From NCBI RefSeq assembly GCF_008831285.2, contig NC_045144.1:14621858-14685857 (forward strand): a stretch of 64,000 nt of DNA. The letters run 5' to 3'. Shown here one piece after another: positions 36,383 to 48,299 of the stretch. Source of the DNA: Nymphaea colorata. Lineage: Eukaryota; Streptophyta; Magnoliopsida; Nymphaeales; Nymphaeaceae. The translations under genes were made by a program, and so were the position numbers. The notes under the pieces are model-generated. The model made no database searches. It was not told where the DNA came from and saw only the letters and a list, made by a program, of their open reading frames with translations. How positions within the stretch are numbered: position 1 is the first letter of the stretch; each line of letters begins with the position of its first letter.

Positions 36383-37328
36383 TTATTTGGGGTGTGGGGG
36401 CTTGTAGGCAATGAAACTGATGCACTGCACTTGGCGGACGTTGTCGAAGCCAATGATCCGGATGAAGCAGTTGGGGTACTCCTTCTTGCACTCAGCCAGT
36501 TCCCTCAACACTTGGGCGGAGTCGTTGCAACCGAACATGGGCAACTTCCACATGACCCAGTAGCGGCCATCGTAGTACCCGGGCAAGCTGCCGTGCTCAC
36601 GGTAGACGCTGCCAATCTGCAACCAAGGCATCCGCAAGATGGTAAGAAGTCCGACCCATATACCTTTATATAAAGGAACCGGGAACTGTCCCAGATTAAG
36701 TCGCCCATGAGCCCCATATGCAATATTGCATAATGGGGATAGGGCTACAAAGCGGGTAAAGTGTTCCTAAGCCCAGTTCAGAGGTTAGAACCTATGTAAC
36801 TCAAACGCAGCCCAGCTCGATCCCATAAACCACAATGAAACACGGATATTTATGGGCAGTGGGTAGCGTTTGAATGTGTTTCAAACGCAGCCTTGAAATC
36901 TAAGTGACTTGTGCTTCCTGTTCTCACCTAATATCTCTCTTAAGAGCAGTACTGAAAGGTCATTGAGGGGTTTGACACAACAGTTAGGTCTGTGCGTAGT
37001 AGGTGATTAGTTTTTGTTTTGAATTTTTAAAATGTCAATTTTCTGTGCTATAAAAAAAGAACTATTAATGTGCAAGGTAAAGCAGGCTGAAAATGCTACT
37101 TTAAAACACTAAAAACAGGTCTTATACTTTAAGAGAAAGAATGGTTGGTTAAAAAATTCAACTCTCTTCTAAGGATTATGATATAATGACATACTCTGCT
37201 GCTCATTTAGAGAGCAGCATATAAAATTACAAAGTTCTAAAAGCGAGTTCTTTGCCGTTATTCAACAGACCCAGCTCCAGTAGAATCAGATCTGGATCTG
37301 GAAACATTTGAATCTGGTTGTGAATCTG

Positions 37329-37371
<43 letters not shown>

Positions 37372-37815
37372 TGTCGAACTCGAGGCAGGGAATCCACTTC
37401 ATCCTGAGCAAGTAGTCAACCTCCTTGGCCAATTGCTCGTCGCTGAGTGGGGGAAGGTAAGAGAGGGTCTCGAACTTGATGTTGTTGTAGGGATTCCATA
37501 CCTGCACAGACACAAAGAAACAACGCAAAAGCACACAGAGCAGCAGTCGCTCATCCACATCAATCCACCAACAAATTCAACTCAAAACTACCACATTTAC
37601 TGGACCTAGAAACATGACTACAGTTTTACCTTCATGCACTGGGCGCGGCCACCGTTGCTGGGGACGGCGGACAGGTCGTTGGCGGGCTTCTTGGTGCCGG
37701 GGAAAGCGGCAGTCGACTTGAGCCCGTTGAAGGGGGCGACTGAGTTGGCCGGAGCCGGGGCGGCCCTGTTGATGACCGCGGTGGCAGCGGAGGAGATCAT
37801 CATGGAGGAAGCCAT
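36383..37815 (-). CDS. RBCS: Ribulose-1,5-bisphosphate carboxylase small subunit, chloroplast precursor
   Basis: Small subunit of Rubisco, the CO2-fixing enzyme of the chloroplast stroma. Minus-strand exons: 37815-37630, 37501-37370 and 36616-36383, giving 183 residues with TAA at 36385-36383. Residues 1-60 are a Ser/Ala-rich transit peptide ([14 protein letters not shown] start, [12 protein letters not shown] block). The mature protein starts at MKVW and has 123 residues, the usual length. Diagnostic blocks are [37 protein letters not shown] and [23 protein letters not shown]. Introns lie after MK of the mature start and after EFDK, the positions typical of higher-plant RBCS. Intron 2 begins GTCTCTCT, a weak donor merged with a CT microsatellite, and carries a dispersed repeat. 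The C-terminus PPHPK is slightly unusual. The gene appears intact; plants normally carry several copies. Confidence 0.97.
36960..37160. repeat. Dispersed repeat copy in RBCS intron 2
   Basis: Shares a series of blocks in the same order with 905-1110, as described there. Both copies keep the ATTGAGGGGTT start and the GGTC..ATACTT end region. Confidence 0.45.
37331..37369. repeat. (GA)19 microsatellite at the RBCS intron-2 donor
   Basis: A pure GA run on the plus strand, CT on the coding strand, that begins within the donor dinucleotide of intron 2 (AAG/GTCTCTCT). The first repeat units therefore form the +3 to +6 positions of the 5' splice site. Confidence 0.92.
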
Positions 37816-37902
37816 TTTTTTCTCTGCCTGGCCCCTTACGGTTCCTCTGCTTGAGAACTGCAGCTGGCTGTGCTGAGGAGACCTCCCCCTCCAGCTGCAC
37901 CC

Positions 37903-37910
37903 TATATATA
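37903..37910 (-). promoter_or_regulatory. RBCS TATA box
   Basis: TATATATA, read on the minus strand as GTTATATATAGG, lies 88 bp upstream of the start codon. This predicts transcription starting near 37870-37880 and a leader of about 60 nt. Confidence 0.8.
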
Positions 37911-38058
37911 ACTCGCTCCGCCCCTCCTCCGCTCTTGCCGCGGATCCGACGGCCCTTGTTCGGTCCTCCAAATCTTGGCTCCCCGTCGGCCGTTGGATCC
38001 AAGGCTGGTGACATTTCTTCACCACGGCCACACACTGGGAGAGGCTATCGGATGCTAT

Positions 38059-38065
38059 CCTTATC
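38059..38065 (-). promoter_or_regulatory. I-box (GATAAGG) of RBCS
   Basis: GATAAGG on the coding strand, about 150 bp upstream of the TATA box. I-boxes are conserved light-response elements of RBCS promoters. A second GATA motif (GATAGCC) lies at about 38043-38049. I did not find a canonical CACGTG G-box nearby. Confidence 0.6.
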
Positions 38066-40005
38066 GTTTAAACTCAATGTCGGAGCGACACGCGTCAATA
38101 GCTCATGCATCTTATCTCGTAGTTTGGGCATGAGAGGTGGTCGGCCTCTTGCCTTCTTCACGTCAAAGTTTCCATGCTTTAATCCTTCCTCTCTGTAATT
38201 TTGCAAGCTTAGGACCACCTTCTTTTCCCTCCTTTTAACTCCAGTCTTCACGTCATTCATAGCTCATGAGACCAAGACTGTTGGTTGGCACTTGGAATAT
38301 TTCATGGTGTGAATGATGATGCTTGTTACCGTTTCATCAATATTGTCTGCGTTAAAATGTCGACGTACCGATATTTTGTCTTTATATTCAAGTGTAAGTT
38401 TTGTTTATTCCCCCGTGTTGTTAAGGGCTGGAAAAATTTGAAAGTTTCATGATATATTCATAGCCGTTAGGCTGCGGTGGTTTCAAATGTTTCTTGCCGG
38501 TATATTAAAGTTGCAAGTCTAAGCATGGAGGAGAAAAATTAGATTTTGTCATATGTTTTTTTTTTTTACTTGCATTCTCCAATCTTAGATCAAGATCAAT
38601 TCTTTTCATTCAAAATAAGCATTGAAACCAGTCGAGTTAAATATGCGCGGAAGGCAAGGGGAATGGGTGGCCCTTCTCACCTCTTTTCCGAACAATGGGT
38701 TGTTAACATCTTACTAATAAAAAAATGCTTAATCTGTAGGGATAATTTATCTTGATATTGCATCCGATTTCTTGGTGCAGTCCAAACTGTTTTTCTTTGA
38801 ACTTACTATTGAAATTATGCTTGCACGTCATATAGGCATGATCCAGGACTTATTCTCGACTAAGCAACTTATGGGGACATCCTTCATAGAATTTATTTTG
38901 TCCATCCAATCATTTGGTCAGATGATCTGGTCGTGGGGCACACATTCTCAGTTTCTCATTATGTTTTGCGTCCTTTGTTCAAGCTGCGTGTTGTGAGAAA
39001 GGTTAAAGCGCAAAGCACTTCATAGAGTGGATAAGGCTTGATATTGAACAATTTGTAGAACAATTACATGTCAGAATGAGAATTTTCTATTTAATTTCTT
39101 TCAGAAATTCTAATCATAAGAATGCGACATAGCTGGTCAGTTTATTTTGGGGCATATATAAGACTAAATATACAATAATAAAATTTTAGTCGTTAGGCTT
39201 TGGATCTGTACAAATATAATCGCTATTTGTATACGGGCCCAAAACAAACTTAGAATAGATTTTTCAACTTTGAACGATGTAAATTACGTGCATACAATTG
39301 AAATTCCATAAGAGCACTAGGGTTGCTTTATTTTTAGTGTACAAATGCACAAAATTAATGTTCAGTTACCTAGTGCTGTGAGAGTGCATATGATCATTGC
39401 ATGAAAATCCCAAAAAGGCACCATATATAGGTAGTTCTTAAAGTAATAACTAGTGTTGAAAAATGCATCTACATAGATTATGCAGACCGTGCAAGTAGTT
39501 AGATAACGTAGTTTGTTTGCATTTTCAAGATTGACTGTCTATATAAAGGCTTGATCGGGAAACAACCTACCAATCAAGGCAGCTCAAGAAAACCACAACT
39601 CAAATACTACCACACTCGATTGAAAATTACAAATATTAACTTGGAGAGAAACCATTTGTTCTTTGTATCTAGTTTCCCGTCCATGTAGTCCCACTGTTAG
39701 AGGATCACTCTGCGTCTAGCCCATCAAGGGTCAACTCAGACGTACATGAGATCAAGAAGTAGCTAAACACAAAAGGTTTAGTTGAGAAAAAAAGAGCTTT
39801 GTGACAACACCATGATGAGAGATCTACTTTTTGAATCAAACAATTCATGGATAATCCCTTGAGGGAGAAGTTTGTGGACCAAATCTTCCTGTCCATTGCA
39901 TTCATAACCTCCAACCACCAGAGCTCCACCATCACAACTCATCAGTGAAGGAATGAGGAAAAGTGTGACCCTTGCTAAGATGCATCTAAACCACTCACTA
40001 ATGAG
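38066..40005. other. RBCS upstream region and intergenic DNA
   Basis: Apart from the promoter elements near 37900-38070, no gene is evident between 38066 and 39700. Open frames are short and lack family features. Confidence 0.45.
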
Positions 40006-40610
40006 TGGTATCCAGTGGCGGAGCCAGGACTTTTTCGCTAAGGGGCACTTGAGTTGGTGACATAAGTTTGATGTGGGCATAGCATGTAATTTTTGAGTCA
40101 TGACAATGTGATCTTGGAACACTGTAATAAGGTATTTTTTTTTTTTGCTGATGGGGGCATTTGCCCACACCAGCCAACAAGTGGGTCCATGGTATCCCTT
40201 TGCATATCTCTTCCCTTGTAGGCCCACCACCCTAAGCTGAAAGATGAATTTCTTGCTATATATATCCAACATGAGAGGAGTTTGCCATAACCTTGGATTG
40301 AATAGTTAGGTAAAGTTTTCTAGCAGAGGCAGGAGAAATTTGTAGGTCTAGTTTCTTAAGCCTGCCACTTGTTTGTTGGCCCAGTTTTTGTACTCTCTGT
40401 TGATCAACATCTTTAGTGAAAGCATATTATCCAGTTGGACCGAACACCGCCCGGCTCGCCACTCGTGCATTCGTTGGGAAGATGCTGTATGGTGTCCACA
40501 AGTTGCTTTGTGAAAATGGTCTTTTTCGCAAATCTGAAAAGAAATTATGTTGCTAGACATATAAGAGCTGGACCATGTAGAACTAATAAGGTACATGGCT
40601 CAAGAAGTTA
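39705..40610 (-). pseudogene. Possible decayed coding sequence interrupted by a MITE
   Basis: Minus-strand open stretches at 40596-40348 and 40272-39778 read through the small MITE at 40014-40189. With the MITE removed, the frames on either side (ending VVGLQGKRYAKG and starting WIPLISEWF) could join, followed by SLMSCDGGALVVGGYEC, which faintly recalls F-box/kelch proteins. The evidence is weak and the protein is not identified. Confidence 0.25.
40014..40189. mobile_element. Small hAT-like MITE with AGTGGCGGAGCCAGG end
   Basis: A 176-bp insertion between perfect 8-bp repeats TGGTATCC (40006-40013 and 40190-40197). The left end AGTGGCGGAGCCAGG is a recurrent plant MITE terminus. The right end (complement TGGACCCACTTG..GGCTGG) is only loosely inverted, so it may be truncated or diverged. 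Confidence 0.75.
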
Positions 40611-41232
40611 ATCGCTTTCATAAGTTTCTTTACTAAACAAGGTCAAGCCTTGATTATGTTAAAGTTCTGATTCAAGTGAACCATATTGCTGTTTAACCTG
40701 TGTGAGCCACACGGGTTGGCTTAGGAAGGAGTAATGGCTGTTAGACCAACAATCGCGGTTCAATTTTCCTGATCCTCATTTTGCAGTTTCTTAAGTAAAA
40801 GATGTGTTAAGTCTATGGGTGTTAGGGTGTTAAAGAGTCTAGAGTCTGATCCCTACTTAATAGGTTTCCGTAATTTCTGTGAAAATTTTGCAAGTGCACT
40901 ATTGTAATTTTGCCATTTTATTTATCAGTTAGTGAACAACCCTGTATGGCCATCGACGTAGGAGAACTTTTATCTCCAAACCACTTAAAACATTATCCCT
41001 TCGTGTCTTCTTTTTCTTCTTCATCTTCTCTTCATACACACGCACAGTGAAAGAGAGAGAGAGAGAGCCGATAAAATGGGAATATATAACAAAATTTGGG
41101 GACAAGAGGTCCCATAAATACAAAAACAATCCGCAAAAAAAAACATACCGCAAAAAACACAAGCAAGAAGAACAAATATACAATACAATGCACAGAAAAA
41201 TAGGAGAGAAGAGGAAAGACGAAACGGCACAG

Positions 41233-42519
41233 TCACCCAACCGTAGTCAGGCGGCGGCGCTTTAACCGAATGGCGAACTGGATATCCCCTTGCACAAGAC
41301 GAGCCACAGAATCTGGTGAAGAGAAGGTGCCCCTAAAGACCCTGTTGTTGCGCTCCACCCAAATGCGCCACCAAGCTGAAATGAGCCACGGCCTCCAAAC
41401 ATGACCCCAGGAAGCAGTCAGGTGGGGGGAAGGACAAAAGAGGAAGAGAAGACGAATGGATGGTGGGTTTGGAAGATTACTAACAAGGGAAGACCAAGTA
41501 GAAGCAAGGACACTAGAGAAAAAAGGGCAAAAATTAAAAAGGTGGACCCGAGACTCAGTCGCAATAAGACATAGAGAACACTGGTTAGCCCAAACTGATG
41601 TCAAGACGTTGTAGGTGATCAAAAGTGTTGATATGGCCCGTCAGAAGAAGCCAGACAAAAGCAATGGCACGAGGAGATGGACCAGAAGACCAAAGAGACC
41701 GGGGGGGGAGTGACGCGACAGAAGGACCAAAGGAGGCCAGGTAGCAAGAAGAAAAAGTGAACTCACGGGTAGGTGAAAGTGGTCAGGATAGAGACGTGGA
41801 CGATGAGAGGTCAGCAAGGCGGAAGAAAAGATGAAAGACAGAAAGCATGTCAGACCAAAAGTGAGAGGGGGAGATGTAAGAGATAGAACTATGTCAGACG
41901 CTAGGGGAAGGAAGGTCGAATTTTGAACTAATGAATTGGGTGATGGAAGAATGTTCAGTTGCTAACCGCCACCACCAAGAACAAAGGGAAGACTCGTAAG
42001 CCCGAGCACCCCCAAGAAGACGCAGAAAGGAAACCACATCCCAATGCGCAAGGCGATCTGAAGGTCGATCACCATCCCAAACAAACTTACGAATAAACTT
42101 ATCAAACCTACGCAAAATAGCCACAGGATGCCGAAAGACAGACAAAGCATGGAGAGGGACCGACGCAAGGCAGTGCTTAGCCAAAGTAATCCGACCTGGA
42201 AGAGAAAGCAGCTTTTCCTGCCAACACTGAAGGCAATCCGTAAGCTTCTGCTCCACCCCATACCAAAAAGAGGGAGCAGGAGGCGACAACGTAATCTGAA
42301 GCCCCAAATAATCCATGGGCAGGCTAGTAGCCTTACACCCAAAGCAAGTTTCCGCGAGAAGTACCGTGGCTGGATCCGCGTGAATGAGGGAGAGGTGACA
42401 CTTGGCGGAATTGATAGAAAGACCCGAGATGAACTCAAAGACCCGAAGGATGAGCCACGTTCTCACAATTTGTTGGCGAGAAGCACTGCTGAACAGGAGA
42501 AAATCATCAGCATACTGAA

Positions 42520-42520
<1 letters not shown>
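41233..42520 (-). mobile_element. 5'-truncated L1-type LINE (reverse transcriptase to zf-RVT)
   Basis: The minus strand starts at the RT catalytic motif YADD (42503-42514) followed by DFLLFSSAS. It continues with SGLSINSAKCHL, MDYLGLQI, WQEKLLSLPGRITLAK, FDKFIRKFVWDGD and AHWDVV, the thumb region of plant L1 reverse transcriptases. It then reaches a zinc-binding reverse-transcriptase domain (ANQCSLCLIATESRVHLFNFCPFF, WRIWVERNNRVF). Frameshifts occur near 41890 and 41600. Everything 5' of YADD is missing, and a GA microsatellite abuts the break at 42520. A clear poly(A) tail or target duplication was not seen. Confidence 0.88.
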
Positions 42521-42550
<30 letters not shown>

Positions 42551-42552
42551 CT
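42520..42552. repeat. GA microsatellite at the LINE truncation point
   Basis: GGAGAGAGAGAGACAGAGAG-type repeat directly next to the YADD end of the LINE. Confidence 0.9.
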
Positions 42553-43604
42553 GACAAAAACGTCATCAAACATCAAGTAATAAGAGTGCAATGTGAAAGT
42601 GGCAAAAGAAAAATAGCACATAGAGAGAAAGAGAGGAGGAGGAAGAGAAGGGGTGCACTTTGTTCCTAACTTGTGCCAAGATCTGAGTTATCTCAATCAC
42701 ATATTTCCTGATGGACGATCTGGAGGATGTCCAATATCAGAAGAATAGTGCTCTGTCTTCAATAGTAAATTAAAGAACTATAAATGGCATCCAAGTGCCT
42801 CAATTTTTTTTTGCTCATGCATGAAGCTAATTGATGGTGCAATTATATCATTGGATTAAGAGGTAGAGCTAGAAATTTCTATTTAAAGAACATTAGTAAT
42901 AAATTTTAAATTTTTAAGGGGCGTCAACATACAAATGAAAACAAAAATCCCTAGGTGTTAATATAAAAACAAGTACTTTTTGTGGGTTAGTGTGAGCAAT
43001 TGCATGTCCACATGTTGACCACACCTGCCGGATGTCATATTCGACTACTATAGAATTTCACTTTTCCATCGGTGGACCTGAGATTCTCATTAATTTAGGA
43101 TTGAAGAGATCAAATCTTCACATTGCCATGTAGGAAAGGCAAAGCATTTGAACAGATCCAATCCAAGACTGTCAATCACAACTTTGTTTAATAAGCCTGC
43201 TGCTTCAGCACCACATGTGACATTTGGCTCAAGTGTCCCTCCTGATGTCCTCATAAGGCTTAATAGCCTTTGAAAGGTTCGTCACCATAAGAGCCATTGG
43301 CTGAACGAACAGAGCAATTTCATGCATGGCATCTTCTCCTCCAACATCTTATTTTCTTAAGCCAAGTAATAATAATTGGACAGGTATCTTAACTTTCCCA
43401 ATATTTTGATTGAGCAGTCTCGGAAAGACGGTGCCAAGAGGGAGCTAGTACACGCCAAATATGTCTCACTTAAACATTCAATTTGTTAGGTCTTAATAGA
43501 GCAGTGAATGGGTGCTGTCTGTATTAGAAATCTTGGCCAACTCCTAGCGAAATATGGCCAAGAGATATGCAAATTAATGTTGGGTATATAAATATTCTGT
43601 TTGG

Positions 43605-43643
<39 letters not shown>

Positions 43644-46600
43644 GATATATATATATATATGTGTGTGTGTGTATTTATAGGAAAATTGAATGTTTGACTC
43701 ACTTAACACGCTTATAAGGACCCCCCAATCCATTTTGATGGACGGATGAGAGAAAAGAAAAAGAAAGATGATGAACATTTTTTGTCACTTTAGATTAGTT
43801 CACACATTTTTCTTCTTATCATCTCTTCATGGCAATGAACCAGATGGTTTTTATGAGGAAACTGGATGATAGCCAGAATCACCATTCACACACTATATAT
43901 ACTATATATGTTCCTTCCAAAATATCTTCCCTTCAAACACCTAAGAGTTCGGAGACTTTAAGTTGGGCTTCACGTGGTGTCCAGCATCTGCTTCCTTTTG
44001 GCCCACATTATGTATAATGACCGATAAGTGAGCGAAAACGAGATCTGTCCGGCACTCTGTCCTTTCTGCCTTCAGACGCTCGGCCAGTCGTTTAAGTTTC
44101 TTGGACTTTCTTCTTCTTTACCTTCTGTGGAAGGTAACGTTTTCGTACTCAGTGGAGAGTGTGGTTTATCCTCCCTTTTCGGATCTAGTAAATTCACATT
44201 AATGTCAATACCCCATGATGGCGGGTCAGATCCAAGATTGGATCCGCTTTGGATTATGAACTGCCAGACTTGTCTAGACACAACCCTCTACTGGATCCGC
44301 GATTTTTCAATCCTGGTATGTTATGTGTCTTTCTTTGTAAGGTGATGAGTGATTATTTTTCCACTATTCTCAAGAGAGGCCATAGTCTTGTGGCGCTTCC
44401 CAAGATTCACAGAACATGCAATGTACTATAACCCTAGGGGCTAAGTTATGTGTTTTCATTTTGATTAAATAAAGGAGAAATTTTCAAAAGGGCTTAATTT
44501 TTGCCTATGATTCTAAAACCTGATGGCTTGTCACATTGGAGTGGAATTTCATTAAGCAAAAATTGTAGGCTAAAACCGTAACAAAATATTCCAGTAGTAG
44601 ATATTGGCTTAGTTGAAAATGAATGCAGACAAAGTTTTTTATTTTTATGTTTTTTTTCAAATTAATGAAAACTCACTTCAGGCCTCTAGTCTAGTTTTGT
44701 ATGAAAAAGTGCTGGCCATTTGTGAAACATCACACATATATAATAGTTTCTTTTTTATCATTCACAAAAGCTGGGGCCAGAAATGAAAATTTCAAAATTT
44801 CTCTAAATATAAAATTAATTACCCCGCTCACAGGGCAAAAGAAAAATGACCGGGACACTGTTTCGATAAAGTTCGTCTAATTGATAGATAGATGGATGTT
44901 ATGGCATACAATGCGAGGAATCATTTTATAATTATTCTATTTTCACGAAAATTTTATTGCTAATGACCATGGTTAAAATCATAATTACAGAACAGGTTAT
45001 ATGTTAGGCCCGAAGCATTAGGGGGTGAAAATGATAAAAATATCCTTGGCGATAAAATGGTGGAGAAATAGAAGTATAATTCAGAAAAAACGACCTCTTG
45101 TAAAAAATGGAAATGCCCCTTTATATGAAGGGTTAGGCGGAGTTGGTTATTTACTTATGTCCACACCTTTTTACACAAGAAATTGTGCAATGACTAAAAT
45201 ATCCCTGACTGAGTACAAATGGAAATTTCTTAAAAGGACCAAAAAAGGGTTATGAAAAGCTAAAATTCTACAATGACTATTTGTTTATAAAAAAATTTCT
45301 AAAATGAACACGCCCTCTTTTTTTTTTTTTTCCCTTTGATTTATTGTTTGCGCACGTAACTCATCTGAAACATGGGTTCCGATGTTGGCCGCCTAACCTG
45401 GAAAATGGCGTTCCATGATTTTCGGGAAATGCTCTTTTCCAAACTGCACCTCCCGTTTCTAGTTTTTTTTTTTTTCCACACCATTTTCTTTCATCCTGCT
45501 GTCTCTATTTGAATATTGTGCTGTATTTTTTTCATTATATTGAAATGAAATCACTAAAACAATATATAAACCCGATGTTGCAGGATGACCAAGAAAAATT
45601 TATGATGTCTCTGAGAATACCATAAACTATTTTATTGCCATCTTGAATTTAATTTTGATACAAAGAATTTTTCAAGGAAACATCTTATTAGCAAAGTTTT
45701 ATTACTTCATTGAAACAAAAGGTGCACGCTAAAGAGTTGTTCAGCCAAATTGCCATAATTTGAGGGGGCGCTAGCTCGTTCCTGTTTTTTCACGCAAAAG
45801 TTGAGGCGAAAGCCTTTCTCGTGTCCTAAAAAGGGATAAATTACAATGTCCAAATTTTTCTTGCAAAATCTTTGTTTTGCCCCTTCTGCAAAAGAATACC
45901 ATACGACTTGGAGGTGAAGAGATTGGGTTTGTGGAAACTTCTTTGCTTGTGCATATGTGGGCAAGATTTCAACCAGAAAAGAAAAGGTACATGCATGAAG
46001 CATGAATATATTTAAAATCCAGCATGGACCACCTTTTTGGACAAATATTATGTGTGATGGGTTACAATAGATTTCAAATCATATGGGAAAGGGGGAAGAA
46101 CGTAAAAGTTGATGGCCTTATATCCCCACTAACTACAAAAGAAGAAATGTCCATGGATTTGTAGCCTCAGTAACTACAGAAGAAGAATACAAGAATTTGT
46201 CCCCAGGCAACTATGAAGGAAGAGTCCATGGCTTTCATCAGTTGGAAGCTAGCAAATTGGTGAGGGAAACAGGAATCTAATGGTTTCTTTCATTTTCAAT
46301 TCTACCTTTAGAAGAAGGCACATGATTTACAAAGATTTTAAAAATTATTGGTTCGCATAAAGTTACCTGGAGGATTTAAATGGAAGACTCTAGATTATGT
46401 TCCGACATTGGCATTTTGTAGCTTGAACTCTTTCACAGCATTGCATTCCTTTCTGGGTAGACAAGATCTGAATGACGCTTCCGGTTGGACTTGTCTCCTC
46501 AGATTTCTCAACTTAATTTGGAAAAAATAGAGCATATTTCTCATCGATGATGGTGTGAGGGTTGAGATCTTTTCAAAAAGAGAAGTTTTAGCTGGTGAGG

Positions 46601-48299
46601 AGGCTTGCCCAAAAGAAATCTTTGGTGGAATTGGTGAACCACCAACAGGAGGACAATCCTTCTGATTTCTTAGATCTTGCATGTTTGTGGAAGAAGATGG
46701 TTGAAGGAATCACTGGGCAGTTGTTAACATTCTAGTGAGGGGATTGAGGAATGCGAGAAAAGGGTTCCAATTGTTTTTTTTTTAACTAAGGAAACAATCA
46801 GATATTTGATCATAAGCACAATTCACGGCATATTTCTTAACAAGGGCTTAGCTGGAGGAGGAAGTGCAAAATATTCTTATTCCATGAAGATAGAGAGCGA
46901 GAAGAAAGACAAGATCTGGTGCCGAGCAGTGGATTTTCAGGGATGACTATGATTGTGGATGCCAAACTGAAACTACCTTTTCTTAATGTGCATTTTGAAC
47001 TTTAAGCACAGTGGAACGAAAAAGTGTTGGCAAGCATGCCAAATTGTTGAGATCTATATATCCTTTGCATCTCATCTAGCTGCTTTTGGTTATGAACAAC
47101 TTTGATTTCATAATATAAAATTTTTAGCGCCAATTGAATTATTTAAGCTCATCCGGTCAATTCCTTGTTATACTACCAAGTACAAGGCTAAGCAGAGGTA
47201 TTGCAAGATTGGTGGGGCAGCATTTGTAGTGATGTGTCATGCCCTAAAACTGACATTATTGATTTAGAAATAGTTAAGCAGAATGAGGACGGATGAACTT
47301 GGTGTTATTAAAAGAAAGCCTAGAACCTAGGAAAAGTTTATCCATGTCAAATTGTTTCTAGATCTCAGTTTGAAGATTGGGGAGGAAATTATCAAGCGCA
47401 TCTTGATTACAGGATGTGTTTTCAGCAGCAGAGCATCCACCCATCAGATGAAGGCACATGACAAACGAACCTATTAGTCAAGAAGGGCATCACTTTTGGG
47501 GAGAAATTTAAGTTGTTGGAAATGGCATTCTCCCTAATAATGATGATTTTTTCCTGAATTGTCCTCGTAAAATGAAGATGGATTTGATTTGGTGTGAGGT
47601 CTTTGGGATCTACAATATTGAGGATGAAACAATTTGAGGATAAGGTAAGTCTGATTGTTTCATTGGTTTTGGTGGAGAGTAAATTGTTTGTGAGGTTTCT
47701 GATGTTGTGAAGTTATGAATTGGAAATAAGGGCCTGTGAAGAAAGATGATGCGAGTAAGTAGGAAGGAAAGAACCACAGCTTAATTTAAAGCATAAGGTG
47801 GCCTGTTTAAGGAAAAAAAACTTGTTGATTGATAGTAATAAAGACTCCAATCTAATTAAGTAAAATGCAGGCAGCTCTTTGGCTAAGACCCTAAAGCCCA
47901 CTTCATGGATGATTTTGGTATAGAAGATATAGAGAATGGAAAATAGGCCAAAAATTAGCTAAGAATTTTTAGGATCTTATATTTTCTAATTAAGATGACT
48001 TATGGTTGGAAAAGCCACGATTTGGGTACACAAGTAGTAAGTAATTTATTACTCCTTCTCCAAGAATTTAGTTTTCATCTTTTCATTCTAGCTAGTGAAA
48101 TAGAACTTTATTGAAGAAGAACTTAGCTAAGTTTATTTAAAAGATTTATGAAAAGATTTATTAATTTCTTGATTGTTGACAGTTTCCTTGATGATAAAAG
48201 GACTGATGATCTACTTTCCTTGGCTCAATGGTGTTAACCGATGATAGTTGGCAGAAAGATCTAAGTACATAAGATTTTCACCTTTGCTAGAATCGTAGA
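42553..48299. other. 5.7 kb of unassigned intergenic DNA
   Basis: Both strands were read without finding a recognisable protein family. Scattered frames up to about 105 codons (for example 44028-44345) show no domain or homologous copy. It contains a compound microsatellite at 43605-43673 and several poly-T runs (about 45320, 45465). Confidence 0.4.
43605..43673. repeat. Palindromic (AC)n(AT)n(GT)n microsatellite
   Basis: AC repeats, then AT repeats broken once by AG, then GT repeats. The two flanks are complementary, so a single strand could form a hairpin about 30 bp long. Confidence 0.93.

Noticed and set aside
36215-36673. 152-codon plus-strand frame opposite RBCS exon 3
   Set aside because: Antisense shadow of a strongly conserved RBCS exon.
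37577-38035. 152-codon minus-strand open frame over RBCS exon 1 and its promoter
   Set aside because: It lies in a different frame from the clear RBCS precursor and reads through the TATA box region. It is explained by GC-rich composition.
42128-42580. 150-codon plus-strand open frame rich in Arg/Lys
   Set aside because: Complement of the L1 reverse transcriptase and the adjacent GA microsatellite.
44028-44345. 105-codon plus-strand open frame with Ser/Leu-rich start
   Set aside because: No domain, no splice partners and no paralogue in the window. An open frame of this length is expected by chance in 64 kb.
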